Part shown: positions 22,983-33,665 of the stretch, one piece after another
Numbering within the stretch: position 1 is the stretch's first letter
Layout: each line of letters opens with the position of its first letter
Assembly: GCA_001931875.2 (NCBI GenBank)
Contig: MSJH02000712.1
Location: 1-64,000, forward strand
DNA from: Byssochlamys sp. IMV 00236
Taxonomy: Eukaryota > Ascomycota > Eurotiomycetes > Eurotiales > Thermoascaceae
Direction of reading: 5' to 3'
Length of the DNA stretch: 64,000 bases
The notes under the pieces: generated by a model
What the model saw: only the letters and a program-made list of their open reading frames with translations
The model's database searches: none
Told to the model about the DNA's origin: nothing
Program-made: the position numbers and the translations under genes

Positions 22983-23341
22983 TTTTCGTGGTAATAATTG
23001 ACGTAACGGGCTATTACTTGAGCTAATAATTTAGGCAGGATACACTGCTGAGAGATAGAGATGAACGCATTTTATATAAGATGATACCACGTCCTCAGAT
23101 CATGGGTTGCGCGTCCATCGCCGATGGAGTTTCGACGTTCGGTGCTCAATCGGCGATCAACTACCCTCGCCTTTGTTTGGTTCGCCGAATGCTAGAAACC
23201 CCCAACACGAGCGGAACGCCCATTATGGTAAGGATCTCAACGTCCAGCTCGCTGGAAATAGACAAAAAAGGAATGAGCTCTTTGTATAATGTGCATAAAT
23301 TATTTCTCACTATGCCTACTGATATCCAGAAAATCGTTGAT
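22983..23341. other. Cysteine dioxygenase promoter region
   Basis: 359 bp between the stop of the Zn2Cys6 gene and the start of cysteine dioxygenase, both on the minus strand. It holds a TATA box at 23071-23078. Confidence 0.55.
23071..23078 (-). promoter_or_regulatory. TATA box of cysteine dioxygenase
   Basis: TATATAAA on the minus strand about 90 bp upstream of the ATG at 22982. Confidence 0.6.
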
Positions 23342-25195
23342 TCAATTTATATCAAAGTCCGGAATAGGGGTAAAGAACGAATCATTATAGCAAGTTGGGT
23401 CAATAAAGGCGGGCACAACTTGCGGAAATGATATATCTTGTCCCTCTGAGAGTGCTGTCGCTGGGCGTGCGGCCCTATTCGTCTGTCCTTCATCCCTGGA
23501 AGTCGACGACGTTGGCATGAGATTCCTCAGTGGTTCTGTACTCCATCTCTCCATGGAATCCGACAGGGCTTCTGCTGCAGAAGTCCGCAAGCGATCGTAG
23601 GCAGCATCAGCTAGACTCCATATTCGTTTCGTACTTTTCAAGCATCCAAGAATTAGAATGACTCGATTATAGTGGTGATCAAAACACTCTTCCGTATGCT
23701 TGATGGATGTGGCTAGCTGGATCATCCCACATAGCACTAATGCGGGAATTACGAAAGGAGTATGTTTGGGGACATTCGGACAGATCGAAACGGCGTCTGA
23801 AATCCGTCGCGAAGCCTCAATGGCCTTGATGCTGTGGATTGGGCGGGTGAACGTTGATGATAGGTTGCGCGCGGTAACAGGCCAGAATCGTTCGTCCGCT
23901 TGTGGCAACACACGTTGAAGGTCACTTCGTGGGAGATGCAATAGCATACTAGCGTATGCGATCGTCATATGAGCTTGGAACATCATTTGATCGATATTTC
24001 CGTATGAATCGACAATGTCCAATTTTCTAGCGGGCAGGTGGTTGACCCAACTCACAAGCGCATTTTCGACAGCTTGCAGATGATCCCGATGGTAGTCTTG
24101 CAGCCGATTCAAGACAAGGACTCGGCTCAATATTGTGGCAGCCTCAATACGGTAGCTGAAGGAGGAGAAGACGGTCTCTTCAGGTGCGAAGATTCTGCGT
24201 TTAAAGTCAAGCATTGTCTGGGGTGCTGGGATGTCACAAACCCCGGTGTATGCGGACTCTTCGCAGGGCAATGCAATTTCCGAAGCCATTGTTCCGCAGA
24301 AAAAGCTATTCCCTTTGGACGAAGCTGTCATGAAGATATCAGTAATATACAACTCCCACCATGTCCTTCGCAGACTTTCTGCTTCGATACTGTTCTCCGG
24401 CTGCGTCGACATGGCGAACTCCTTGTGATTCAGGCCAAGCTCCAAAGCGATCTCAACGCTATGTGAGAGGGCATCTTGCGCGCCCGGCCACTCCCCACGG
24501 GCGTAGGTAGCGATTGAGTAGATCAACCAAGCCTGAACCATGCATGGCGATCGGTCTGGGTTGCAGGTCAGTTCTGTGAGCACTTTCTCTCTGTACTGCA
24601 GGATAGGGCTGGACGGGACATAGTGAGATCCAATAAAGTTCACCACTAATTGGAGGAATTCGGGGTACTGTCGGTCATGATACGTGGTGCTGGGGACCAA
24701 GATGGGATGAGCGACATGAAAGTTCTCATAATAGAGACGAACGAAGCGCTCATCGTGTGGGTTCAATTCCCGAATCTGGTCTGGTTGCTCTTCGTTTATG
24801 TCGTCCCTAGAAGGGACCCCGGGCCATGAGACCTGGCCAGCAGAAAAACTGGTGGGAGGTGGCGCGTGACGCAGTGGCGTGCTATCAGGCTGCTCAGGCA
24901 GAGGAACAGGTAAACCAAGATCCTTCTGGAGTCCTCTTTCTCGTTGTTTCATTGACCTTGAGCTGAGATCATGATCGGTGTTGGCGTTCAATTGATTGGG
25001 AAGGCTGGAAGTAGTCTGTCGGGCTTTCCTGCGGCCGCCTCGTCGCGAGGGAAGATATTGGCAGATATAGCCGTTCTGCAGACAACGTGAGCAGGTCGGA
25101 TTGCGAGCATCGCATTTGAGATGCTGTTTTCGACACTCTGTGCACGCCAGTGCAGCAAGCCCATTAGCTTTAGATTTCGTTGTCATGGTCACCAT
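23342..25195 (-). CDS. Zn2Cys6 transcription factor
   Basis: Intronless, 617 aa nuclear regulator. The binuclear cluster is C18-x2-C21-x6-C28-x6-C35-x2-C38-x6-C45 (ACTECRKQHLKCDARNPTC then SRCLQNGYIC), followed by a basic RRGGRRK stretch. The middle region has YYENFHVAHPILVP, then IGSHYVPSSP and YARGEWPGAQDALSHSVEIALELGLNHKE, typical of the fungal_trans (PF04082) domain. A second in-frame ATG is four codons in. Its position just upstream of cysteine dioxygenase on the same strand suggests, but does not prove, a link to sulfur amino-acid metabolism or to the former P450 locus. Confidence 0.9.
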   Translation of the reverse strand: MVTMTTKSKANGLAALACTECRKQHLKCDARNPTCSRCLQNGYICQYLPSRRGGRRKARQTTSSLPNQLNANTDHDLSSRSMKQRERGLQKDLGLPVPLPEQPDSTPLRHAPPPTSFSAGQVSWPGVPSRDDINEEQPDQIRELNPHDERFVRLYYENFHVAHPILVPSTTYHDRQYPEFLQLVVNFIGSHYVPSSPILQYREKVLTELTCNPDRSPCMVQAWLIYSIATYARGEWPGAQDALSHSVEIALELGLNHKEFAMSTQPENSIEAESLRRTWWELYITDIFMTASSKGNSFFCGTMASEIALPCEESAYTGVCDIPAPQTMLDFKRRIFAPEETVFSSFSYRIEAATILSRVLVLNRLQDYHRDHLQAVENALVSWVNHLPARKLDIVDSYGNIDQMMFQAHMTIAYASMLLHLPRSDLQRVLPQADERFWPVTARNLSSTFTRPIHSIKAIEASRRISDAVSICPNVPKHTPFVIPALVLCGMIQLATSIKHTEECFDHHYNRVILILGCLKSTKRIWSLADAAYDRLRTSAAEALSDSMERWSTEPLRNLMPTSSTSRDEGQTNRAARPATALSEGQDISFPQVVPAFIDPTCYNDSFFTPIPDFDIN

Positions 25196-25733
25196 GAATG
25201 TTGAGAGGGCAGATAACTGCGGGATTAAGCTCGGGGACTCAGTGCGTAGTTATACCCCGAGGGGCAAAATGCCTTCGGGAGTAGTTAGCGCTTACTTACT
25301 TACTGGACCTACAGTTTTTGCTAAGGAATTTAAACCTTTAAAACACGAATGTCTTAACAACAATCTAATCAAATCATTATCAATATATTATATATATACC
25401 TATATATATATATATATATATGTATCCTGAAGTTTTAGATTCCGCAGCAAAAACCGTGCACTAAGTAAGACCATGCACCGAGTGATTACTAGTTAGGTCC
25501 AGTATCAGTGAAATGCGGCTGACGGCTGTTAACAAAACACCCTTGAGCTGCCAGCGAGAAGTATCGCAACACTTTATGACTCGCTTTTTTTCTTGCAAGT
25601 AATCGAAAGGTAGTTCTAACTTCGCTGATGTCCTTTGCAAGACTAATTAAAGGGCCGTTCATACTGCAAGTAGCGGTTCATAGCACAGCAAATTGAAGAC
25701 TTTTTAGTTTCTTCTGCAGGGACAAAACCTGTG
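25196..25733. other. Divergent intergenic region with TA repeat
   Basis: Upstream region of both the Zn2Cys6 gene (minus) and the F-box-like gene (plus). Contains a TA microsatellite. Confidence 0.5.
25383..25422. repeat. TA dinucleotide microsatellite
   Basis: Nearly pure TA run, broken once by CC. Confidence 0.9.
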
Positions 25734-27185
25734 ATGGACTTGCAACAACGACCTGCAGCATCTCTCACCTCTTTGCCTATTGAGTGTAGGCAGTTGATAT
25801 TGCGATTGCTGCCTGACATTACAACACTTCAAACTGCCATTCGCTCACATTCCTCCCTATACAATGCTTTTCTTGACCAAAAGAACGCAATCATTAAAAG
25901 CATAGTATCGAATATCGTCTCTTTTGATCTACTTCCAGAGGTTATCGCGGTCCTCAAGTCCTCACAGATCGAACCATGGACACGAGGGAAGGTCTTAGGA
26001 ATCCTCCACTGCTATTTGAACCGCAGGATCCCTTCAAACTTCGAATATACCGTTAAAGATGCGATTTGCATGCAAAGGCTTCATCGGGTTATCGAGGCTT
26101 TCGTTGCGGACTTTGCAACCGCTGCACTGTCCGAAAACCCACTGAGTGGAGTCTCTGAAGACCCCACTGGTCTGCCCCTATCAGACAATGAAAAACGTCG
26201 GCTCATCAGCAGTTTCTATCGATTCGAGCTCTGGACATGGCTGTTTCAGACACGGAACCAGGACCACGAACGAAAGCCCAAAGAAACTACTGACTTTAGT
26301 CCGGAAGAGCAATGGGATATCTTCTTCCAGAAGCTCGCTCCGTGGGAGCTGGAACAGATGTATACTGTCCATGAGTATCTTTACCGAGAATTGTCCATAC
26401 GTAAGTATCTGCCAATGTTTTAGAAGTCTTCTGTCCGCTGATTGTTGAGATAATCATAGCTTTCAATGAAGTTGCCGCTCATGACGTGCAGTGGGGTGTA
26501 TGGAGTGTCAGGTACGATGATACCGAAGTATGGGAGGGCGACGGTATGAACGTCGCGAAGGATTATTATGTGAGCATTCCCGTGGTGACGCTCGAATGAC
26601 CTTTCATACATTCTCACACTGTCCGCACAGATGTTTCGCGGTTTAAATTTCCTTCGGAAGGTCATCACGGCCAAGGGTTATGACGATCGTTATCGAATTC
26701 TAAATCCGAATTTTGATTATGCGGGTATGACCCTTTCAACCATAGTCAGATCTCTAAATTTGGAGGATGACCAAGTCCCGCTGGAGCGTTACGACGGCGA
26801 GAACCTGGAAGCTGTTCTTGGTAGTTCCTTCGTGAAAGATCCCGATCCCGGCCCAGCACAAGCATGGAAATGGACACATTTGAAATTGACACGATCGAAT
26901 TTTGTGGGCTGTTGGTATATGCGGGACCTTCGGAGGAGAGGATACGTGATGTGGGATCAGTCGCGACTGGTACGATGGAGATTCTTTGAGAGCCCTGAGT
27001 GGCAATTTCCTGACGACCCTGACGACGAGGATGAAGAGCATGCTCGAGAGGAGGAGATGGAGAGATCATGGGCTCAGCGGAGACGGCTCTACAGGAAAGG
27101 ATTCTTGGGTTGGTGGAGTGAGGGGGATGAATCTAAGCTGACCTGGAGAAGTATTGAATTTTCGTCGGATGAGGAGGACGATTGA
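25734..27185 (+). CDS. F-box-like hypothetical protein
   Basis: Three exons, 25734-26400, 26460-26569 and 26631-27185; 443 aa. The first exon-intron border follows LSI; the second follows KDYY with donor gtgagc. Residues 12-50 (SLTSLPIECRQLILRLLPD...TLQTAIRSHSSLYNAF) fit a fungal F-box: a Leu-Pro motif, helices and a final Ser-rich helix. F-box proteins recruit substrates to SCF ubiquitin ligases. The rest is helical with many Trp (FELWTWLFQ, VWSVRYDD, GCWYMRDLRRRGYVMWD) and a very acidic tail (DDPDDEDEEHAREEEMERSW). Similar proteins are numerous in Aspergillus and fast-evolving. The substrate is unknown. Confidence 0.75.
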
Positions 27186-27904
27186 CGGTTGACATTGTTT
27201 CGCATCACTCAATGATATATGTGTACCTCTTTTGATTTCAGTTTCCAACGTTATGCAAAGACATTTTGCCTTTTAGCTTGGATCATCCTCTAAGAGCTAC
27301 CAATTCCTTTCCCGCTTAGTAGTAATTACTTCTTAAGGTTTGTAGAAGTTGGTTCCAAGGACATTAGTACCCTGCCAATCATCTTGAATTCTTAGTGTTG
27401 GCATAAGCCTAGAGGCCGTTTTGCCCACACCTTAGTAGACATTCCTATCCTTAAACAGCGTACCGAGCTCACTGGATGTGAGTCCTAGGAGACGAATATC
27501 CTACTATTTTGCGCTAATCTGGGTCTTCACGGTCCCAATCTGGTGCTGCGAGACAATCGCCCGCGACTCGATCTCCTGCACCAACTGTGACGACACACAG
27601 AATTTAGCCGCTGATATCAAAATACCACTTACAGATGAATGTTCCATGTCCACACATGCTTTCTGCAACGCTTCGTTGGGAATCGATACTTTTGGATTTA
27701 GTCTCATTATTAATATGTAAGTTCATAGGGTAGCTCCGCAAGTGTCAAGGCGCTTGGCGAAGGAACCGTCGCTGTCCCGAAATTTCCCTAGACTAACCCT
27801 AGCCAAAGGCTTTCTAACATTTTGGTACCGAGAGAGGCCAAGTATAAAGATAGGAAAAACAAATAACTGCATCTGGAATAATACCGTGCGGTGAATCACT
27901 GTAT
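27186..27904. other. Convergent intergenic region
   Basis: Between F-box-like and glutamyl-tRNA synthetase 3' ends. An 80-codon plus-strand frame with four scattered Cys (27478-27720) has no domain or upstream support and was not called. Confidence 0.45.
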
Positions 27905-30082
27905 TCAAACGCCTTTCCCAGTCGGGATGTTGAAAAGAACAGCTGGTTTACCTTCCTGATATCCTTGGTCGACCCGAAAGTAACCGATGCGGTCAAACTG
28001 AATGATGCTATCTTTAGCAAGGTTCGCAACATTGCAGTCGGCCCAGGCTTTGGTCCGAAATTCAGTCTTTGGCGTAACGAATGAAAAGAGGTCATCCTCT
28101 TTCTCAAGCTTATCCTTGCTGATTAAGTAGTCAAAGTCGACCAGATCGACAGGAATCATATTGACTGTTTCTTTTGCCAGCCAAGTCACCTTCTTCTCCG
28201 TCTTCTTGAAGTCGCCTTCGAGGTGAAGGTTTAATGTCAATCCCAATACAATTCCAGATTCATCTCTTGAAATGTTTGTAATGATCGCATTCCCCCAGTT
28301 CATGAGTGTGATTTCCTCAGTCACTTTGAATGATGTAGCATCTTCCTGGCTTAGGAGGATCTCTTTAGAAAAGAAGACCTTTTTCGTACCCAAGGCGGCA
28401 TTTTTGTTGTGCTTTGGCTTATCCAAAGAGCTGGTCTCATCAATCCCATTGACAGTTGCTATAACGGCATTGTGCTTGGGAATAGCTGTGTATCGGGGGG
28501 CAATCGGATCAATGTACTTTTTATTGGTAGCCCAGAACGAAGTCCAATCAAGATTGATCACGTTTTGACTCGGCCCTTGTTTCAAGATGAACTCTCGAAG
28601 TGCGGGGACTGTCATTCCCCTACGCCGTATACCACGAACAGTGGGCATTCGAGGATCGTCCCATCCCCAGACAACACCCTTATCAACTAAGACGGTAAGC
28701 TTTCGCTTTGAAAGCACAGTTCGGACGAAGTTGAGGCGCGAGAAATCCCAAATATCCACGGGACGAATGCCAAGAGCCTCCTGGATCCAGGCATATTGTG
28801 GATTCCGGTCCCGATACTCATTGGTCCGGAGAGCATGCGTGACTCCCTCAAGAGAATCAAGAAAGGGAGCACAGAAATCATATGTCGGATAGATCTTCCA
28901 AGTTGTTCCAGTTCGGTGGTGAGGCTGGAGATTGCAGCGATAAATGACTGGGTCACGCAGACATTTCACTGGGTTATCAACGGAGATCTTAGCACGAATG
29001 CACCATTCCATGGCCGAACCAGCCTTCATCTTTTCAAACTGGGCAAGGCTATCCTCAACGCTCATATCCCGGCATGCACTGGGAATTCCTTTTCCCCTTT
29101 GCTCCCCCATAACTTCCTTCGGTGTGTTGTCTGCATATGCCTTGCCAAGGCGAATAAGCTTCACACAACCTTCATACATCTGCTGGAAATAGTCGCTGGA
29201 ATAGGAGATTCGATCAGGTTGGATTCCAAGTAATGCCAAATCTTCCACGATTGAATCCTGGAACTCCGCAGATTCGCGGGTGGGGTTAGTATCGTCAAAT
29301 CGACAGATAAGGACACCGCGTGACTCAGCACCGAGGTATTCGTGGGCGAAATAGTCATTTAGCAAAGCTGCCTTCGCATGACCAATGTGAAGATACCCGG
29401 AGGGCTCTGGGGGAAACCTAGTAACGATCCCGTTTTCGGTGTTTCTCAGGCCAATATTATAGCTTCCACCGGCTGCACTCGCTGCAGCCTTTTTCTGTCG
29501 CGCAGCATTGCTGAGATCTGCAACGACAGCCACAATCCAAGGATTAGTGACTTCGATGAACTCGAACCAACGGCTTATATTGACGTAGTTTCGACGGTTG
29601 GTAGCCACTCTGTTCCCACGAAGAGCACCCCAGACAGCAAGGTCGGCCAAGGTCAGTGAGTAGCCAACAACGTAAGAACGTAATGCGAGGTGCGATTCCA
29701 ACTCCTTCATGGGTTGTTCCAAGGATTTGAAGTTGGGAACTGCAAAATCCGCAGAACGATGCAGCCATTCATCGACCTAATAGATGATGAGCAACGTCGG
29801 AAGACTACACAGAAGGAATCACCAACAAACCTCATTTCTATTTACTCCTCTAGGAAGTACGCTTTTGTCTAGCAAGTATAGCAAGACGGATCCATGAACG
29901 ATGGCATCGCCATTGTTCGTTGTAAGTATCACTTTCTCGTTCCCCTTTCCTGGTGACTCCACATCTTTGCACTCAAGCACAAATCCATCATGAGGGTTGC
30001 TCTGCTTGATGTGTGATGCTGCAAGCATCGCAGGAAGGACAAGGGCACCATTTGCCCTTGAGGCAATCGTAAGAACGGCCAT
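27905..30082 (-). CDS. Glutamyl-tRNA synthetase, cytosolic type
   Basis: Charges tRNA-Glu in the cytosol. Two exons, 30082-29831 and 29776-27905, join at RNE|VDEWLHRSADF; 707 aa, the normal length. An N-terminal GST-like appended domain (about 1-170), the binding platform for Arc1-type cofactors, includes SYVVGYSLTLADLAVWGALRGN. The class I catalytic core has PPEPSGYLHIGHAKA (HIGH at 214-217) and VLSKRKL (KMSKS-type loop at about 439-443), with PHHRTGTTWKIYPTYDF between. A C-terminal beta-barrel anticodon domain ends EGKPAVLFNIPTGKGV. All core motifs are intact. Whether this is the only cytosolic copy or a second, accessory copy cannot be told here. Its setting among a P450 relic, a regulator and repeat-rich DNA makes the question worthwhile. 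Confidence 0.95.
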
Positions 30083-30879
30083 TTAGTTCGGCCTCAAACA
30101 AAGTTGACTTCGAAGTCTTATGTCTCGACAAGTAGGTTTCGTTGATAAGACAGCAGATCCACGGGGCGTAGTGGGGGATCGACATCGACCGGTTTAGCCT
30201 AATTCACACTAGTTCGACTATGTTTCTCTATTTCTACTCCTAACATGGTCTAATCGCACTACTTGATAACTATCCCTTGCCAATTCACGTGGAATAAACA
30301 CTCACTGCATGCGATATCCACTTCAAGTTTGTGGCATACTCTGCTTTTTAGGACATTTCTTGAGTGTAAGTTTTGTGATTTCGCGAAAGCAGCAAGAACA
30401 AAGTGAGTGATTCCTATCAATTGATCTGATGGATTGCTACCAGACATGTGCCAGGAATTTATCTTCCTTTTATATCCGCTGGTGGGCCGCAAGATCCTTT
30501 GTTTGTGCTTGGGGTAGGGCTAGACCTACTCCCGATACATACTGTCCAATCTAGATTAGATTTAGAGGAATAGAAGGGTTGCATTGCTGCACATCAATTA
30601 CCAAGCGTATCTTGAAATATGCATTGATTTTCTGAAGTGTTGATCTCAAATGAATCTCAGTTGGCAACTTGCAAGGATAGCGGAGGCTGTAGGCTATCGA
30701 GAAGGACCCGTGAATTCTGATCGAGTTCGAGATACTAGAGCTGTGCAGCCCATGTTTCTCTTTGGTTCATGCAGGAGCTGATAAAGGGGGTGGAAAGCCT
30801 GGATTCCAAGTACTTAACTACCTATCTAGAATCCGTGCATCTTATCGACGAGCGCTAGCGAGGCGATGATAAATGCCAG

Positions 30880-30946
30880 CTCGGCGTAGTGCCAAAAACT
30901 CTCAGCATGGTTCCGAATCCTGTCGACTTCTTGGCACCACGCTGAG
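30880..30946. repeat. Imperfect inverted repeat (16-bp arms)
   Basis: Arm CTCGGCGTAGTGCCAA (30880-30895) pairs with TTGGCACCACGCTGAG (30931-30946) with two mismatches, both transitions. The loop is 35 bp. Could be a MITE remnant. Confidence 0.7.
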
Positions 30947-31162
30947 AGATTTTGCTTCTAACCTGTTTAAAATTATTATTAGGTAGGTAGGCAAACAATG
31001 CTGACCTATCTAGTTATTCGGTTTGACTACCTAGGTAGCGTAGATAGACTATCTATGCCCGCGATCTATGGATAAATCAGGGGGCTTCCTTTGTGCTAAG
31101 CCTCTTTCTAATTAAGTTAACTAATGTTATCTATGGATGGGTTTCCCGCTTCTTTCTTTTTT

Positions 31163-31182
31163 NNNNNNNNNNNNNNNNNNNN
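31163..31182. other. Assembly gap (20 Ns)
   Basis: Twenty N positions flanked by T-rich sequence on both sides. True length unknown; left and right parts may be only scaffolded. Confidence 1.
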
Positions 31183-32118
31183 TCTTTTTTTTTTTTGTCT
31201 AATGAGGTGACTTTATTTAGTTTATTCTTACTGTTTTCTTAGTGCCTGTAGAATTCCTCGTAGATATAGACTAAGAGGGACGTCTCTAACACCAGCTAGT
31301 TATGTTTTAAAGTAGCTGTCAAACCCTGAAGAAGCATAAATCTCAGGTCTTTGATAGGGAAGGAAACTTCTGGAGTATCGTTGTGTGCTATTTCCACAAC
31401 TTTATTCCTCTGCTTGTGTTAGAAATTTCCGAGAGACTGATGGTAAATTGGGACAGGTTGTTAAACGCGCCTAGGCTTAAATTATAACTCATTCCAAAAC
31501 AGAATATGCAAGGCAAAACCTTTTATTTTCTTAGCTATCTATATTTTTAGCGAGAATCTTTGCTTCTATAATTTAAAGCGGAATACATAGCCTATGTCTA
31601 TATTTATAGGCGACAAGTAGCGCTAGATTAGACTGCGGCACGAATCTATTCAATTTCAGACTGGCCTAGTTCTACTGCTATACGAGACCTCTCTGGAACT
31701 TAGGAGACGAAATTAATCAAAGTATATTTTTTTAGCTTCCCGCACGTGGGGAGCTTACCTTTTGTATTACTGAAACGTAAATCATGGATAACCCAACCGA
31801 TACTATGCAAACACAAAGCAAACTCTATGCTTGTTCATTCTCTCGTTATTCAGGCCAAATCCTCAATGAACTGTCGACGGTATATGCGGTTTGGTCTGGT
31901 ATTTCAATATTTAATATGTGACGTAATTGACTACGGCCTACTGGACATGAGATGTGATTTTCCGATTTTATATTTCCCAAAGCGGATGGAGATGTTGGTA
32001 TAAGAAAAAGTCGACTTAACAGATGAATCTCTATCTAGATTTTCCTTTTTATACCCCATTTACAATTATCGTTTATTTTACTTTTATTCTGACTAATTAT
32101 TATACTAATTAATAAAAA

Positions 32119-33162
32119 ATGAAACTCGCCGTCTTCAGCGCCAAGTCCTACGACAGAGAATATTTCCAATCTATCCAACGTTCCCTCTACCCTTCCTACA
32201 AAGTCCAATACCACAGTTTCTCCCTTTCCAACGAAACCGTCTCCCTAGCCAGCGACTGTCAGGCAGTATGCGTCTTCGTCAACGACGTGCTCGACTCCAC
32301 TGTTCTCTCAGCCCTTCAACAATACGGCGTCGGCGCAGTTCTCCTTCGATGTGCGGGATTCGATAACGTCGATCTTCCAAAAGCTGAAGAACTGGGTATC
32401 TTCGTCGCACGTGTTCCGGCATACTCGCCTGAGTCCGTGGCGGAATTCGCAGTCGCGTTGATCCAGGCGCTGAATCGCAAGACGCATCGTGCGTATACTC
32501 GTGTTCGGGAAGGGAATTTTAGTCTTGATGGTTTCATTGGATTCACGTTGCATGGTAAGACGGTGGGGATTGTTGGGATTGGAAAGATCGGGATGGCCCT
32601 GGCGAAGATCCTTCGGGGTTTCGGATGTCGTTTACTCGCGTACGATCCGTATCCGAATGCAGAATTCGAGAAATTCTATGGGAATCTCGTATCGTTTGAT
32701 GAGCTGTTGGCGCAGAGCCATATTGTCAGTCTCCATTGTCCGCTCTCGAATGCTACAAAGTATATCATCAATGAGTCAAGTCTGGCGAGGATAAAACCCG
32801 GGGCGTTACTGATCAATACCTCTCGTGGAGGATTGGTGGATACGAAAGCAGCGATTAATGCGTTGAAGTCGAAACGGCTCGGTGGTCTCGCTCTGGATGT
32901 GTATGAGGCTGAATCGTATCTTTTCTATAATGACCATTCTTCCGAGATTATTCAGGATGATGATCTGATGCGATTGCTCACGCTTCCGAATGCGCTGATA
33001 TATGGTCATCAGGCGTTCCTGACGGAGGAAGCCTTGACTCAGATCGCTGAGGTGACGTTTCGGAATCTGGATGATTATGCTAATCAGAGGAAGTGCGAGA
33101 ATTCTTTGGTTCAGGGAAGAGATATACTTGTGTCTGGTGATACGCAACCAGTACGGATTTGA
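32119..33162 (+). CDS. D-2-hydroxyacid (D-lactate) dehydrogenase-like
   Basis: Intronless, 347 aa, the usual length for NAD-dependent D-lactate dehydrogenases (2-oxoacid to D-2-hydroxyacid, for example pyruvate to D-lactate). The Rossmann fold shows GIVGIGKIG (150-158) followed by the NAD-selecting acid in LAYDPYP. Catalytic residues are visible: R236 in NTSRGGLVD, an acidic residue in LALDVYEAE (E263 or E265) and H297 in IYGHQAFLTEEAL. The N-terminal LRCAGFDNVDL and RVPAYSPESVAEFAVAL stretches are family hallmarks. It starts right after an AT-rich block with an A-rich ATG context. GC-rich, normal codon use contrasts with the flank. The neighbour is a convergent sugar transporter. Confidence 0.92.
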   Translation: MKLAVFSAKSYDREYFQSIQRSLYPSYKVQYHSFSLSNETVSLASDCQAVCVFVNDVLDSTVLSALQQYGVGAVLLRCAGFDNVDLPKAEELGIFVARVPAYSPESVAEFAVALIQALNRKTHRAYTRVREGNFSLDGFIGFTLHGKTVGIVGIGKIGMALAKILRGFGCRLLAYDPYPNAEFEKFYGNLVSFDELLAQSHIVSLHCPLSNATKYIINESSLARIKPGALLINTSRGGLVDTKAAINALKSKRLGGLALDVYEAESYLFYNDHSSEIIQDDDLMRLLTLPNALIYGHQAFLTEEALTQIAEVTFRNLDDYANQRKCENSLVQGRDILVSGDTQPVRI

Positions 33163-33665
33163 ATTATGTGACTTCGGATACTATATGTGTGATGGTTACT
33201 TGCGCTGAAGCTTGGGAAGTTGCTTGATAAATTTATTTTAACCCGGTTGTATTCTGAGTAAATTATTTCAATGATTCCATCTAGTTATGTAGCCTTTTAT
33301 TCGTAGTTCCCAAGACATAATATTCCCGATAAAAGACGTTCCCCGAGGCGAACCTCCAGGCTGCGCTCGACGGTCGCAAAAGCTTCAGGTTGGAATGTGT
33401 CGCACCAACTGAAGACAGTGTGTACTGGTAGCTACTTCGTTTTATCTTATATTGTTTGTAAGAATTCAGTTTCATATGTAGTATTCATGAATTGTATTAT
33501 TTGTAAGTCATAACATAACACGGGAGATGTCGTCTATTCTATAAACCAATTCCCTTCCATCTATGCCAAGTGGGTATCGTATCCCGATAAGAAAGCCATC
33601 GTGTATATACATAGCAGATCCAAGCAAAATTCCTCAGATCACAAAAAAGAATTCGAACAAGTTCC
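33163..33665. other. Convergent intergenic region
   Basis: 3' ends of the dehydrogenase and transporter genes; AT-rich, nothing else supported. Confidence 0.5.

Larger units (their letters stand above)
30083..32118. other. AT-rich gene-poor stretch with assembly gap
   Basis: From about 30,960 on the sequence is AT-rich and TA-dense, with many ACCTAGGTA-type palindromes and no usable reading frame. This fits a RIP-degraded repeat block. The gap at 31163-31182 sits in a T-rich run. A hairpin-forming inverted repeat is at 30880-30946. The last 150 bp are the promoter of the dehydrogenase. Confidence 0.5.

Noticed and set aside
27478..27720. 80-codon frame with hydrophobic start and four cysteines
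   Set aside because: Looks faintly like a small secreted protein, but it lies in a convergent 3' region and has no promoter-like or splice signals.
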